From Planotetraspora kaengkrachanensis (lineage in GTDB: Bacteria; Actinomycetota; Actinomycetes; Streptosporangiales; Streptosporangiaceae): a stretch of 64,000 bases of DNA. The DNA lies in contig NZ_BONV01000003.1 of NCBI RefSeq assembly GCF_016862895.1, positions 124,001 to 188,000 on the forward strand, read 5' to 3'. How positions within the stretch are numbered: the stretch's first letter is position 1; every line of letters starts with the position of its first letter. This document shows, piece after piece, positions 26,583-35,646 of the stretch. The notes beneath the pieces were generated by a model. It saw only the letters and a program-made list of their open reading frames with translations, had not been told where the DNA came from and did not search any database. The translations under genes were made by a program, and so were the position numbers.

Positions 26583-28541
26583 ATGACCACGGCTCCCGCC
26601 GCACCGCCGGCGTCCCGCGCGGAACGCGCCCTCGACGCGGCCCGCGACCACCTGCTTGGCCTCCAGTCGCCGGAGGGATGGTGGAAGGGCGAGCTGCAGA
26701 CCAACGTGACCATGGACGCCGAGGACCTGCTGTTGCGCCACTTCCTCGGCATCCGCACGGAGGAGGAGACGGCGGAGGCCGCCCGCTGGATCCGCTCCCA
26801 GCAGCGGGACGACGGCACGTGGGCCAACTTCCACGGCGGCCCCGGCGACCTGTCCACCACCATCGAGGCCTACGCCGCCCTGCGCCTCGCGGGCGACCCC
26901 GCCGACGCGCGGCACATGAAGGCGGCCGCCGAGTTCGTACGGCAGGCGGGCGGGATCGAGAACAGCCGGGTCTTCACCCGCATCTGGCTGGCGACGGCCG
27001 GACAGTGGTCGTGGGACGACCTGCCGGTCCTTCCTCCGGAGCTGATGTTCCTGCCCTCGTGGTTCCCCCTGAACGTCTACGACTGGGCGTGCTGGGCCCG
27101 GCAGACGATCGTGCCGCTGACCATCGTGAGCGCCCGCCGGCCGGTACGGCCGCTCCCGGTCGACCTCGCCGAACTGCGCACCGGCCGTCCCGCGCCGCGG
27201 CGGCCCCGCGGCGGCTGGGACGCCGTGTTCACCGCGCTCGACGGGGTCCTCCACCGCTACCAGCGGCGCCCGATCCCGGGCCTCAGGCAGGCGGCGATCC
27301 GGCGCGCCGCCGACTGGATCGTGGCGCGGCAGGAGCTCGACGGTTCGTGGGGCGGGATCCAGCCGCCCTGGGTCTACTCGCTGATGGCCCTCGACCTGTG
27401 CGGCTACGGGCTCGACCATCCGGTGATGGACAAGGGCCTCAGGGGACTCGACCGCTTCACGATCCGCGACGAGACCGGCCGCAGGCTCGAGGCCTGCCAG
27501 TCGCCGGTGTGGGACACCGCGCTCGCGATGAACGCCCTGCTCGACGCCGGGCTGCCCGGCGACCATCCCGCCGTGTCCTGCGGCGCCGACTGGCTGCTCG
27601 CCGAGGAGGTCAGGGGACCCGGTGACTGGGCGGTGCGCCGGCCGTCGCTCGCGCCGGGCGGCTGGGCGTTCGAGTTCGACAACGACGGTTACCCGGACAC
27701 CGACGACACGGCCGAGGTCATCCTCGCGCTGGGCCGTACGTCCCACCCGGACGCCCGCCCGGCCATCGACCGGGGCATGCGCTGGATGGCGGGCATGGCG
27801 TCCAGAGACGGCGGGTTCGCCGCCTTCGACGCCGACAACACCCGTGAGCTGTGCAAGCGGCTGCCCTTCTGCGACTTCGGCGCCGTCATCGACCCTCCGT
27901 CGGCCGACGTCACCGCCCACGTCGTCGAGGCGCTGGCCGCCGAGGGCCGCGCCGGTTCGGCCGTCGTCCGCCGGGCCGTCCTGTGGTTGCTGAAGGCGCA
28001 GGAGCCGGACGGTTCGTGGTTCGGCCGCTGGGGCGCCAACCATGTCTACGGGACCGGCGCCGTGCTGCCCGCCCTCGTCGCAGGCGGCGTACGACAGGAC
28101 GCGGCCTGCGTGCGACGGGCGGTCTCGTGGCTGGAACGCCACCAGAACGGCGACGGCGGATGGGGCGAGGACCTGCGCTCCTACGACGACCCCGCCTGGA
28201 TCGGGCGCGGCGCGTCGACGCCCTCCCAGACGGCGTGGGCCCTGATCGGCCTGCTGGCCGCGGGCGAGTCCGGTCCCGTCGTGGACCGGGGGGTGGGCTG
28301 GCTGGTGGACAACCAGCGCTCCGACGGCACCTGGGACGAGGACTTCTTCACCGGGACCGGCTTCCCCGGCGACTTCTACATCAACTACCACCTCTACCGG
28401 CTCGTCTTCCCGGTCAGCGCGCTCGGCCGATACCTGCGCCGCGGACACCACGAGGTCCGGCACGGGGAAGGACACGGCGGAGGACACGGGGAAGGACACG
28501 CAGAAAGGGACGGCGGGCTCGTGCGGGTGAGACCGTCATGA
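26583..28541 (+). CDS. shc: Squalene-hopene cyclase
   Basis: 652 residues, normal for the family. The protonating motif DTDDTA is at 372-377. Several QW repeats are visible (QQRDDGTWANF, RQELDGSWGGI, KAQEPDGSWFG, ERHQNGDGGWGE, NQRSDGTWDE). It converts squalene to hopene and diplopterol at the membrane. The last 32 residues are odd: a Gly/His/Glu tail containing HHEVRHGEGHGGGHGEGH (six His) that is absent from well-known SHCs and is coded by near-repeats of GGACACGGGGAAG. It follows the prenyl synthase by one base and overlaps hpnG by ATGA. Confidence 0.96.
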   Translation: MTTAPAAPPASRAERALDAARDHLLGLQSPEGWWKGELQTNVTMDAEDLLLRHFLGIRTEEETAEAARWIRSQQRDDGTWANFHGGPGDLSTTIEAYAALRLAGDPADARHMKAAAEFVRQAGGIENSRVFTRIWLATAGQWSWDDLPVLPPELMFLPSWFPLNVYDWACWARQTIVPLTIVSARRPVRPLPVDLAELRTGRPAPRRPRGGWDAVFTALDGVLHRYQRRPIPGLRQAAIRRAADWIVARQELDGSWGGIQPPWVYSLMALDLCGYGLDHPVMDKGLRGLDRFTIRDETGRRLEACQSPVWDTALAMNALLDAGLPGDHPAVSCGADWLLAEEVRGPGDWAVRRPSLAPGGWAFEFDNDGYPDTDDTAEVILALGRTSHPDARPAIDRGMRWMAGMASRDGGFAAFDADNTRELCKRLPFCDFGAVIDPPSADVTAHVVEALAAEGRAGSAVVRRAVLWLLKAQEPDGSWFGRWGANHVYGTGAVLPALVAGGVRQDAACVRRAVSWLERHQNGDGGWGEDLRSYDDPAWIGRGASTPSQTAWALIGLLAAGESGPVVDRGVGWLVDNQRSDGTWDEDFFTGTGFPGDFYINYHLYRLVFPVSALGRYLRRGHHEVRHGEGHGGGHGEGHAERDGGLVRVRPS

Positions 28542-29446
28542 CCGGGCCGCTCGTCTGCGTGGCGCTCGGGATCGAGGCCCGGGCGGTCCGCGGCGGCCTT
28601 CCCGGCGGCCGCGGCGAGGTGGTCAGGCTCGGGATGGGGCCCCGCCGCGCGGAACGGGCCGCGGCGGGACTGCCGCCCGGCGTGCCCGTGGCCGTCACCG
28701 GCTTCGCGGGCGCCCTCGACGACGGGCTCCGCCCGGGCGAGGTGTTCGTGGCGACCGAGGTCCGATACGACGGGCAGGCGTGGCCCTGTCCGTCGGCTCC
28801 GCTCATCGCCGGGGACCTGGCCCGCGCGGGCCTTGCCGTACAGACCGGCCCCCTCGTCACGACGCCGCACGTCGTCACGGGGAGGGCGCGGGCGGAGGCA
28901 CACGCGGGCCCCGGTGAGGATCGGGCGCGCGCGGCCGACATGGAGAGCGGCCCGGTGGCCGCCGCCCGCGCCGGCCTGCCGTTCGCGGTGGTGCGGGTGA
29001 TCGTCGACACGCCGTCGAGGCCCCTGCTCCGCCCTTCGACCCTCGCCGGCGGCCTGGCCGCCCGCCGGGTCCTGACGAAGCTCGGTCCCGTCCTGGCGCT
29101 CTGGGCCGCGGCCGCCGGAGCCCGGCACGTGCTCCTGGGCTCTCCCGCGGGTCAGGTGAACGGCGGCGCCCGTCCGGTGCCCGACCTCACCCTCCTGGTC
29201 AGACCGGACGCCGGCCCGCCGCATCCCCTGCGGTCCGAGGCGCCCGAGCCCGGAGGCCTGCGGGCCGTCGGCGCGCCGGAGGAGGTCGCGCTCGGCTGGC
29301 TCGCGGGCGCCCGGACGATCCGGCTGACGGGCGGACCGCCCGCGCTCGTGGCCGCCGTACTCACGGCGTTGGAAGGACTCGGCCCGCTCACGGTCGAGAG
29401 GCGGCGGGCGGAGACGACCGCCCTACCCGAGGAGGCCTGGCCCTGA
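28538..29446 (+). CDS. hpnG: HpnG-type nucleoside phosphorylase fused to an IspH C-terminal-like domain
   Basis: 302 residues. Residues 1-195 are the purine-nucleoside-phosphorylase-like HpnG, which removes adenine from adenosylhopane to give ribosylhopane: GMGPRRAERAAAG, VAVTGFAGALDDGLRPGEV and ADMESGPVAAARAGLPFAVV (Glu136) are its motifs. Residues 215-302 are extra and read like the third domain of IspH: DLTLLV, then GAPEEVALGWLAGARTIRL, TGGPPALVAAVLTALEGLG and TTALPEEAW line up with the WLxGxxTVGVTxGASxPxxLV pattern. The NSSNS motif and the cluster cysteines are missing, so it cannot be a working reductase. It probably arose from decay of an adjacent ispH gene. Confidence 0.8.
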   Translation: MTGPLVCVALGIEARAVRGGLPGGRGEVVRLGMGPRRAERAAAGLPPGVPVAVTGFAGALDDGLRPGEVFVATEVRYDGQAWPCPSAPLIAGDLARAGLAVQTGPLVTTPHVVTGRARAEAHAGPGEDRARAADMESGPVAAARAGLPFAVVRVIVDTPSRPLLRPSTLAGGLAARRVLTKLGPVLALWAAAAGARHVLLGSPAGQVNGGARPVPDLTLLVRPDAGPPHPLRSEAPEPGGLRAVGAPEEVALGWLAGARTIRLTGGPPALVAAVLTALEGLGPLTVERRRAETTALPEEAWP

Positions 29447-30450
29447 TGCCGATGCCGATCCGTCAGAGCCTGCGCGTCAGCGGCTACATCCTGAGCCAGA
29501 AGCTGCGCGGGCGCCGGAAGTTCCCGCTGCTGGTCGAGCTCGAGCCGCTGTTCGCCTGCAACCTCTCCTGCGCGGGCTGCGGCAAGATCCAGCATCCTGC
29601 CGACGTGCTGAAGCAGCGCATGCCGGTCGAGCAGGCGGTCGCCGCGATCGAGGAGTGCGGCGCGCCCATGGTGTCGATCGCGGGCGGCGAGCCGCTCATG
29701 CATCCCCAGATCGGGGAGCTCGTGGACGAACTGGTCGACCGCAAGAAGTACGTGTACCTCTGCACCAACGCGCTGCTGATCCCCAAGAAGATCGACCAGT
29801 TCACGCCGTCGGAGTACTTCGCGTGGACGGTGCACATCGACGGGCTGCGCGAACGGCACGACGCGTCCGTCTGCAAGGAGGGCGTGTTCGACGAGGCCGT
29901 CGCGGCCGTGCGCGAATGCCAGCGCCGCGGGTTCCGCGTCACCACCAACACGACGTTCTTCAACACCGACAGCCCGCGGACCATCGTCGACGTGCTCGAC
30001 TACCTCAACGACGACCTGCACGTCGACCAGATGATGATCTCACCGGGCTACGCGTACGAGAAGGCTCCCGACCAGGACTGCTTCCTCGGCGTGCGCGAGA
30101 CCAGGGAGCTGTTCCGCAAGGCGTTCGCCGACGGCAACCGCCGCAGGTGGCGGTTCAACCACACGCCGTTGTTCCTCGACTTCCTCGAGGGGAAGACCGA
30201 CTTCCCGTGCACGGCGTGGGCCATCCCGTCGTACTCGCTGTTCGGCTGGCAGCGGCCCTGTTACCTCATGTCGGACGGCTACGCCCAGACCTACCGTGAG
30301 CTGGTCGAGGAGACGGACTGGGAGTCCTACGGCCGGGGCCGCGACGACCGGTGCGCGAACTGCATGGCGCACTGCGGCTACGAACCCACGGCGGTCTTCG
30401 CCACGCTCGGCTCGCTCAAGGAGTCGATTCGGGCGCTTCGCGGCGACTGA
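29446..30450 (+). CDS. hpnH: Adenosyl-hopene transferase HpnH (radical SAM)
   Basis: 334 residues; the stop of hpnG and the ATG share bases (TGATG), with GGAGG ten bases upstream. The radical SAM cluster motif is CNLSCAGC near residue 42; VSIAGGEPLMHPQIGELV is the GGE motif. A C-terminal Cys-containing segment CANCMAHCGYEPTAVF is typical of the HpnH SPASM-like end. HpnH attaches adenosine to hopene, the first step of making C35 hopanoids, and HpnG acts next. Genes found after hpnH in other actinomycetes (ispG, dxs, aminotransferase) are absent here. It overlaps the convergent SDR by 35 bp. Confidence 0.95.
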   Translation: MPMPIRQSLRVSGYILSQKLRGRRKFPLLVELEPLFACNLSCAGCGKIQHPADVLKQRMPVEQAVAAIEECGAPMVSIAGGEPLMHPQIGELVDELVDRKKYVYLCTNALLIPKKIDQFTPSEYFAWTVHIDGLRERHDASVCKEGVFDEAVAAVRECQRRGFRVTTNTTFFNTDSPRTIVDVLDYLNDDLHVDQMMISPGYAYEKAPDQDCFLGVRETRELFRKAFADGNRRRWRFNHTPLFLDFLEGKTDFPCTAWAIPSYSLFGWQRPCYLMSDGYAQTYRELVEETDWESYGRGRDDRCANCMAHCGYEPTAVFATLGSLKESIRALRGD

Positions 30451-31234
30451 CCGGCCGTCCCCGCATCGCCGTCCGTCCCGCGAGCATCCGGAAGGGCCCG
30501 GGCGAGGCTCCCCGCAGCCGGGCGGGCAGGCGGAGCCAGCCGGGGACGTAGCATTCGGCCCGCCCGCGCTCCACCGCCGCGACGACCGCGCGCGCGACCC
30601 GCTCCGGCGGGATCGGCGCGGGGCGGCGCCGTCCGTACGGCACGCCCCGCCGGGCGAAGAACGGCGTGTCCACCACCCCGGGCACCACGACGGTCACCCC
30701 GATGCGCGGCGCTGCGGAACCGTCCCCGGAGCGGGAGTCCCCGAGACCGCGCAGTTCGTACCTGAGCGCCTCGGCGAAGGCCATGAGCCCGGCCTTCGTC
30801 GCTGAGTACACCGCCTCCTCGGCCACGCCCACCGCTCCGGCGATCGAGGCGACGAAGACGAGATGCCCACGGCCGCGCTCGATCATGGCGGGCAGCAACA
30901 GGCGGGTCAGGTGGACCGGAGCCGCCAGGTTGACGCCGACGAGGCGCTCGACCGCCTCTTCCGGCATCTGCGTGAACGGCCCGCACCACCCCTCCCCCGC
31001 GTTGCTGACCAGCACGTCGACCGGCCCGGCCGCCGCGGCGAGGCCGGCCGCGCCGCCAGGCAGATCGGCCACCACGACCTCCCCGCCCGTGCGTGCCGCG
31101 ACCTCGGCCAGCCTGTCCCCGTCGCGGCCGGCCAGGACGAGGTGGGCGCGCCGTCGGGCCAGGGCCAGGGCGGTCGCCGCGCCGATGCCCGACGACGCGC
31201 CCGTGACGAGCACGCGTGCTCCCGCGAGTCCCAT
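30416..31234 (-). CDS. SDR-family oxidoreductase
   Basis: 272 residues. Classical short-chain dehydrogenase: cofactor loop VLVTGASSGIGAATALAL, NAG motif DVLVSNAGEGWCGPF, catalytic Ser in VFVASIAGAVG and YxxxK in AVYSATKAGLMAFAEAL. The GxxSGIG plus an Arg in LVLAGRDGDRL favours NADP. The C-terminal part VVAAVERGRAECYVPGWLRL resembles SDRs acting on lipid-like substrates. It is convergent to, and overlaps, hpnH, so it may or may not belong to hopanoid metabolism. The start has GGAG seven bases upstream. Confidence 0.88.
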   Translation of the reverse strand: MGLAGARVLVTGASSGIGAATALALARRRAHLVLAGRDGDRLAEVAARTGGEVVVADLPGGAAGLAAAAGPVDVLVSNAGEGWCGPFTQMPEEAVERLVGVNLAAPVHLTRLLLPAMIERGRGHLVFVASIAGAVGVAEEAVYSATKAGLMAFAEALRYELRGLGDSRSGDGSAAPRIGVTVVVPGVVDTPFFARRGVPYGRRRPAPIPPERVARAVVAAVERGRAECYVPGWLRLPARLRGASPGPFRMLAGRTAMRGRPVSRREAPESTP

Positions 31235-31295
31235 GTGCGCTCCCCGCTGCTCCTCGGCGGATCCTGCACATGGTCTACCCCGCTCACACCGCCGG

Positions 31296-32117
31296 TCAGC
31301 CCTTGAGCGCCCCCACCAGGCCGTTGACGAAGTAGCGCTGGAGGAAGAGGAACAGCACGATGACCGGGATCACGATGATCAGCGAGGCGGCCATCACCTC
31401 GTTGTACCTGGGCACCTCGCTGGAGATCAGGGACTCCAGGCCCAGCGGCAGGGTGTAGCGCGACGGATCGGAGATCGACACCCGGGTCAGGACGTACTCG
31501 TTCCAGGTCGGCACCGCCGTCAGGACGGCGACCGTCACGTGGGCGGGCCTGGACAGCGGCAGGTACACCGACCAGAAGATGCGAGCCTCGCTCGCGCCGT
31601 CCGAGCGGGCGGCCTCGCGCATCTCCCTGGGGATGGAGCCGTACGCGTTGGTGAGCAGGAGCACCGTCAGCGGCGCGGTGCCGTTCACGAAGGGCAGCAC
31701 GAGGCCGATGTGCGTGCCGAGCACCCCGAGCTGCTTCTCCAGGATCACCACCGGCAGCAGCATCGTGATGCCCGGCACGAACAGCAGCGCCACGAAGAAC
31801 CAGTAGAGGATCCGCCTGCCGGGGAAGTCGAGCACGGCGAACGCGTAGGACGCGAGGCTGTAGACCACCAGGACGCCGAGCACGGTCAGCCCGGTGACCT
31901 TGAGGCTGTTGAGGAAGTAGTCGAAGAAGTGCAGCCGTCCCCAGGTCTGCGTGAGCGTGTCGAGGGTGAAGTCGCGGGGCAGGAAACGCCCCTCGAGGAT
32001 CTCGCTCCTGCTCTTGAAGGCACCCGAGACCATCCACAGGAAGGGATACAGGCTGATCAGCGCGTACACGAACAGGGCGGCGAAGACGACCGCCCTGACC
32101 ACGCGCCGCCCGGTCAC
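31296..32117 (-). CDS. Sugar ABC transporter permease, MalG type
   Basis: 273 residues from the GTG at 32117, which overlaps the stop of the upstream permease gene (GTGA). Six membrane segments. The EAA loop, which docks to the ATPase, is REMREAARSDGASEARIFWSVYLPLSRP. The C-terminus RYFVNGLVGALKG is the standard end of MalG-like carbohydrate permeases. It is last in a three-gene importer operon; no ATPase gene is nearby, so a shared MsiK-like ATPase elsewhere is expected, as is normal in actinomycetes. Confidence 0.93.
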   Translation of the reverse strand: MTGRRVVRAVVFAALFVYALISLYPFLWMVSGAFKSRSEILEGRFLPRDFTLDTLTQTWGRLHFFDYFLNSLKVTGLTVLGVLVVYSLASYAFAVLDFPGRRILYWFFVALLFVPGITMLLPVVILEKQLGVLGTHIGLVLPFVNGTAPLTVLLLTNAYGSIPREMREAARSDGASEARIFWSVYLPLSRPAHVTVAVLTAVPTWNEYVLTRVSISDPSRYTLPLGLESLISSEVPRYNEVMAASLIIVIPVIVLFLFLQRYFVNGLVGALKG

Positions 32118-33079
32118 CGGACCCTCCGCAACATGCGGGCGTTCGCCAGGGTCAGCAGGACGGCCGCGGCGAACAGCAGCCAGCCGAGGGCGCTGGCCAG
32201 GCCGAGGGTCTGGGCCAGCCCCTTGAAGAACGACAGCCGGTAGGCCATCAGCGCCAGCACGTCGGTGTGCCCGCCAGGGCCGCCCCGCGTCATGACCAGG
32301 AAGATCTGGAAACCGTGCAGCGTGTCGCGCACGCCGAGCAGGACGATGGCGGCGGTGATGGGCCGCAGCAGGGGCCAGATGATCCGGCGCAGGACGTGGC
32401 GGGGCGCGGCCCCGTCGATCTGCGCGGCCTCGAACAGGTTGGGGTCGACGGCCTGGAGCCCGCTCAGGTAGAGCAGCGTCGCCACCGGGACGCTCGACCA
32501 GACCAGGATCAGGATCAGCGTGGGCAGCGCGGTGTCGGGGTTGCCGAGGAAACCCTGCGGCTGGGCGAGCGTGCCGAGGCCGAGGGAGCGCAGGAGCGTG
32601 TTGATCGCGCCGTCGGGCTCGAGGACGTACCGCCACGCGAAGTAGATCGCGACCCCGGTGGTGACATAGGGCAGGAAGTAGACCGAGCGCAGCACGGCGC
32701 GCAGCCGCCGGATCGAGTTGAGCGCGACGGCGAGCGGCAGCGAGATGGCCACGGTGAGCAGCGGCGCCAAGATCATGACCTGCAGGGTGTTCCACCCGGC
32801 CCGGCGCAGCTCCGGCGCCAGCACCGGGTCGGCGTAGAGCAGATCGAGGTAGTTCTGGATCCCGACCCAGTTCCACGTCGGCGTGAAGCCGTTCCACTTG
32901 GCGAAGCTGAGGGCCAGGCCGCTGCCGATCGTGTAGACCCCCATGACCGCGAACAGCGCGATCGCGGGGAGCACGAAGGCCCATCCGGTCAGCCAGCCCG
33001 GCCAGCGGCGGGGGGACCGCCCCCCGGACGGCTCGTCCATGAGCCGTCCGGGGTGGTCCCGCACAGCGAGCGAGCTCAC
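32114..33079 (-). CDS. Sugar ABC transporter permease, MalF type
   Basis: 321 residues from the GTG at 33079, which overlaps the stop of the binding-protein gene (GTGA); an in-frame ATG five codons earlier lies inside that gene and one at 33040 is also possible. Six membrane segments begin at GWAFVLPAIALFAVMGVYTI. The EAA loop is FEAAQIDGAAPRHVLRRIIWPLLRP. The GGPGGHTDVLALMAYRLSF loop near the end is typical of MalF/UgpA-like permeases. Confidence 0.93.
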   Translation of the reverse strand: MSSLAVRDHPGRLMDEPSGGRSPRRWPGWLTGWAFVLPAIALFAVMGVYTIGSGLALSFAKWNGFTPTWNWVGIQNYLDLLYADPVLAPELRRAGWNTLQVMILAPLLTVAISLPLAVALNSIRRLRAVLRSVYFLPYVTTGVAIYFAWRYVLEPDGAINTLLRSLGLGTLAQPQGFLGNPDTALPTLILILVWSSVPVATLLYLSGLQAVDPNLFEAAQIDGAAPRHVLRRIIWPLLRPITAAIVLLGVRDTLHGFQIFLVMTRGGPGGHTDVLALMAYRLSFFKGLAQTLGLASALGWLLFAAAVLLTLANARMLRRVR

Positions 33080-34458
33080 TCGGTCGCCTTCCACATGGAT
33101 CCCATGATCTTGTCGAGCTCGGTTCCCGCCTGCTGCGGTGACACCTCCTGAAGCGGCGTCAGCCTGACCATCAGGTCACCCGGCTTGACCTGGTCGTAGT
33201 CCGAGGGGAAGAAGGCGACGTCCGCGGCGTCGTAGGCGCTCTCCGGCGAGCCGGTGAAGTACTTCTGCAGCGCGGCGAGGTCGGCGCCCAGCAGCGCCTC
33301 GGCGTCGGCGCCGAGATCGGTCGCCGGCAGGTCGAGGGACTCCTTGGCGACGGCGCCCGCGCCCTTGGGCGAGGTGAGCCAGTCGATCCACTTGACCGCG
33401 GCCGCTCGGTTCTGCGTGGTGGCCGTTACCCCGAGCCCCGTCAAAGCCAGCGGGGACATCGAGATCTCCTTGTTCACGCCCTCGGACGACGGCGGGATGG
33501 GGAAGGTGAGCACCTTGTCGGGCGACATGCCGTTCTGCGCGAGGAACGCCAGCGTGAAGGTCCCGCCGACGTCGAACGCCGACTTGCCCTGGGCGAAGGC
33601 GATGTCCGCCTCGTCGATGCCGAGCGTGGTGCTCCCCGGCATCCAGTACGGCGTGAGCTTGCTGTAGACGTCGAGGGTCTTGACCCCGTCGGGGGAGGCG
33701 AAGCCCTGCGCGGCTCCCTTGGCGAACAACGCCTGGAAGCGGTCCTTGCCCAGGTAGGAGTGCGCGAGCGGCTGATAGATCCAGTTGTAACCGGTCTGAC
33801 TCACCTTGAGCCCGAGGGACAGGCCGCCCTGCTGGGCGTCCTTGCCGGTGGTCGCCTTCAGCGCGTCGAGGAACTCCTCCCAGGTCTTCGGCGGCGTGTT
33901 CGGATCGAGGCCGGCCGCCTGCAGTTTGTCCTTGTTGGCGTAGACGATGCCGAACGCCCCCGCGGTGAAGCCCACGCTGAAGCGCTGGCCCGCCTTGGCG
34001 CTCTTGAACGGCGAGTCGCTCGCGGCGTCGTCGATCCGCTGCTGGGTCATCACCCCGCTCTCCCGGGTGGTGGGCAGCAGCCGCTGCTTCCACGCGTCGC
34101 CGACGTCGCCCTGCAGGTCCTGCAGCAGGCCCGAGGCGCCCATCTCGAGGTCCTCGCCGCCCGCGTGCACCTCAAGGACGTCGGGCAGGCCGTTGGTCTG
34201 CGCCGCGCTCTGCACCTTGCTGACGAACACGTCGTCCGGTGTTACCGCCTCCACGCTCACGGTGATGCCGGTCTCGCTCTTGAACTGGGCGGCGACCTTG
34301 TTGAGCGCGTCGGCGTGCGACTTCTTGAACGTCCACATCTTCAGCGTCTGCTCGCCGCTCTGCTGCTGCTCTCCCGCCCCGCCCCCGCAGCCCGCCACGA
34401 CCACGCCGACGACGAGCGCCACGGCCGCGCCGAGCGCCCGCTTCCGCACTGAACTCAT
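33076..34458 (-). CDS. Sugar ABC transporter substrate-binding lipoprotein
   Basis: 460 residues from the ATG at 34458 (AAGGAG seven bases upstream; the preceding GTG codon is in frame). The signal peptide ends in the lipobox VVAGC. The mature part is an extracellular solute-binding protein family 1: TLKMWTFKKSHADALNKVAAQF, PDVLEVHAGGEDL and TWEEFLDALKATTG are standard segments. It lies 27 bp downstream of the GH99 gene in the same direction, so the likely cargo is an oligosaccharide released by that enzyme, namely alpha-mannosides (inference). Confidence 0.92.
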   Translation of the reverse strand: MSSVRKRALGAAVALVVGVVVAGCGGGAGEQQQSGEQTLKMWTFKKSHADALNKVAAQFKSETGITVSVEAVTPDDVFVSKVQSAAQTNGLPDVLEVHAGGEDLEMGASGLLQDLQGDVGDAWKQRLLPTTRESGVMTQQRIDDAASDSPFKSAKAGQRFSVGFTAGAFGIVYANKDKLQAAGLDPNTPPKTWEEFLDALKATTGKDAQQGGLSLGLKVSQTGYNWIYQPLAHSYLGKDRFQALFAKGAAQGFASPDGVKTLDVYSKLTPYWMPGSTTLGIDEADIAFAQGKSAFDVGGTFTLAFLAQNGMSPDKVLTFPIPPSSEGVNKEISMSPLALTGLGVTATTQNRAAAVKWIDWLTSPKGAGAVAKESLDLPATDLGADAEALLGADLAALQKYFTGSPESAYDAADVAFFPSDYDQVKPGDLMVRLTPLQEVSPQQAGTELDKIMGSMWKATE

Positions 34459-34485
34459 CACGTCTCTCCTTCTGCTCGCGTACGG

Positions 34486-35550
34486 CTAGCGCCGCTTCTC
34501 GAACGCCTTGACCCAGTACTTCGTCCGATCGAGGTAGGCCGTCTCGGCCGCCTTGCCCCGCTTGCCGTACGCGCCGGCGAAGGTCTGGTAGCCGAAGCCC
34601 GCCGGCGGATTGCTGGCGGCGGGCTCGATGGAGCTGCCCTCGTGCCACTCGTTGAACGAGGTGACCGACACCCACGTGGGGTCGCCGCCGATCACGGGGT
34701 CGAGGGCGTTGGACCACTCCTTGTCGTAGGTGGCTCCGCCGTCCCGGCCGAGCGTGGGAGTGGTGTTGCCGGGCACCGCGCGGTCGTCGACGTAGCCGGG
34801 GGCCACCGAGGGCGCCCAGATCAGGCCGTGCTCCTTGGCGTAGGCGCCCGCCTCCTTCCAGCCGGGTGCCGTGGCGCCGGCGATGCCGTCGTAGGTGTAC
34901 ATCCCGGAGAAGTGCGCGATCTTGGAGGTGTCCGTCGTCTGCGCCAGGATGACGTTGTCCCCGTTGACCTGGTCGAGAGCCGTCCAGTCTGCGATCTGCA
35001 GGCTCCAGAAGATGTAGAAGACCGGGCGTCTGCCCTGGTCGGGTGCGCGGAAGTAGGCCGGGTGGCCGCCGTAGGTCTCGTTGAGGTAGGCGATGTCGGC
35101 GACGACCGACTCAGCGGTTCGGCCTTCGTACGGCTCGATGTGCCAGGCCACCTTGACGCCCCTCTTGGCGGCGGCGTCGAGCACTCCCCTGGCCATGCGG
35201 TCCTCGTAGCTGCCCCGGCCCCACCAGCTGTAGACGATGACGCCCGCGCCGCTGCGCTGGATCCACTTCATGTGCTGGGCGACCGCTCCCCTGACGTCGC
35301 CGGAGTCGTAGGCGCCGAGCTTGGGGTAGAGGTCGGCGCCGATGTCCGCGGGCGGGGTGTGGCCGCCCTGCTGCCAGTGCCGCCACTCGCCGATCTCGGT
35401 GTTGCCGTACCACGGGTAGTAGAAGAGCTGGACCTTGGTCGAGAGCTTCGCGGCCTCGGCCGCGGGCACGGGCTGCGCCCACAGAGCGCACAGGATCGTC
35501 ACGAGCATCGCGGCGATCACGGAGTTTCGACGTTTTGCACGGGCTGACAT
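34486..35550 (-). CDS. Secreted GH99-type endo-alpha-1,2-mannosidase/mannanase
   Basis: 354 residues. A Sec signal peptide is at 1-34 (SVIAAMLVTILCALWAQPVPAA). The GH99 fold is shown by QLFYYPWYGNTEIGEW at the first strand, VIVYSWWGRGSYED, KVAWHIEPYEGRT and above all VTSFNEWHEGSSIEP, where Glu301 and Glu304 keep the three-residue spacing of the two catalytic carboxylates of characterised GH99 enzymes. These cut inside alpha-mannans or glucosyl-mannose glycans. It is first in the operon with the sugar ABC importer. SD AGAGGA is six to seven bases before the ATG. The promoter and operator are just upstream. Confidence 0.85.
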   Translation of the reverse strand: MSARAKRRNSVIAAMLVTILCALWAQPVPAAEAAKLSTKVQLFYYPWYGNTEIGEWRHWQQGGHTPPADIGADLYPKLGAYDSGDVRGAVAQHMKWIQRSGAGVIVYSWWGRGSYEDRMARGVLDAAAKRGVKVAWHIEPYEGRTAESVVADIAYLNETYGGHPAYFRAPDQGRRPVFYIFWSLQIADWTALDQVNGDNVILAQTTDTSKIAHFSGMYTYDGIAGATAPGWKEAGAYAKEHGLIWAPSVAPGYVDDRAVPGNTTPTLGRDGGATYDKEWSNALDPVIGGDPTWVSVTSFNEWHEGSSIEPAASNPPAGFGYQTFAGAYGKRGKAAETAYLDRTKYWVKAFEKRR

Positions 35551-35646
35551 CGGCGTCCTCTCGTCACTGGCCTGGGGGGTCGATCACGCGTGCCGGCGGG
35601 ACGCGGAAGGCACCGGCCTGGCCCTTCTACCGGGCTGGTTCTTCGC

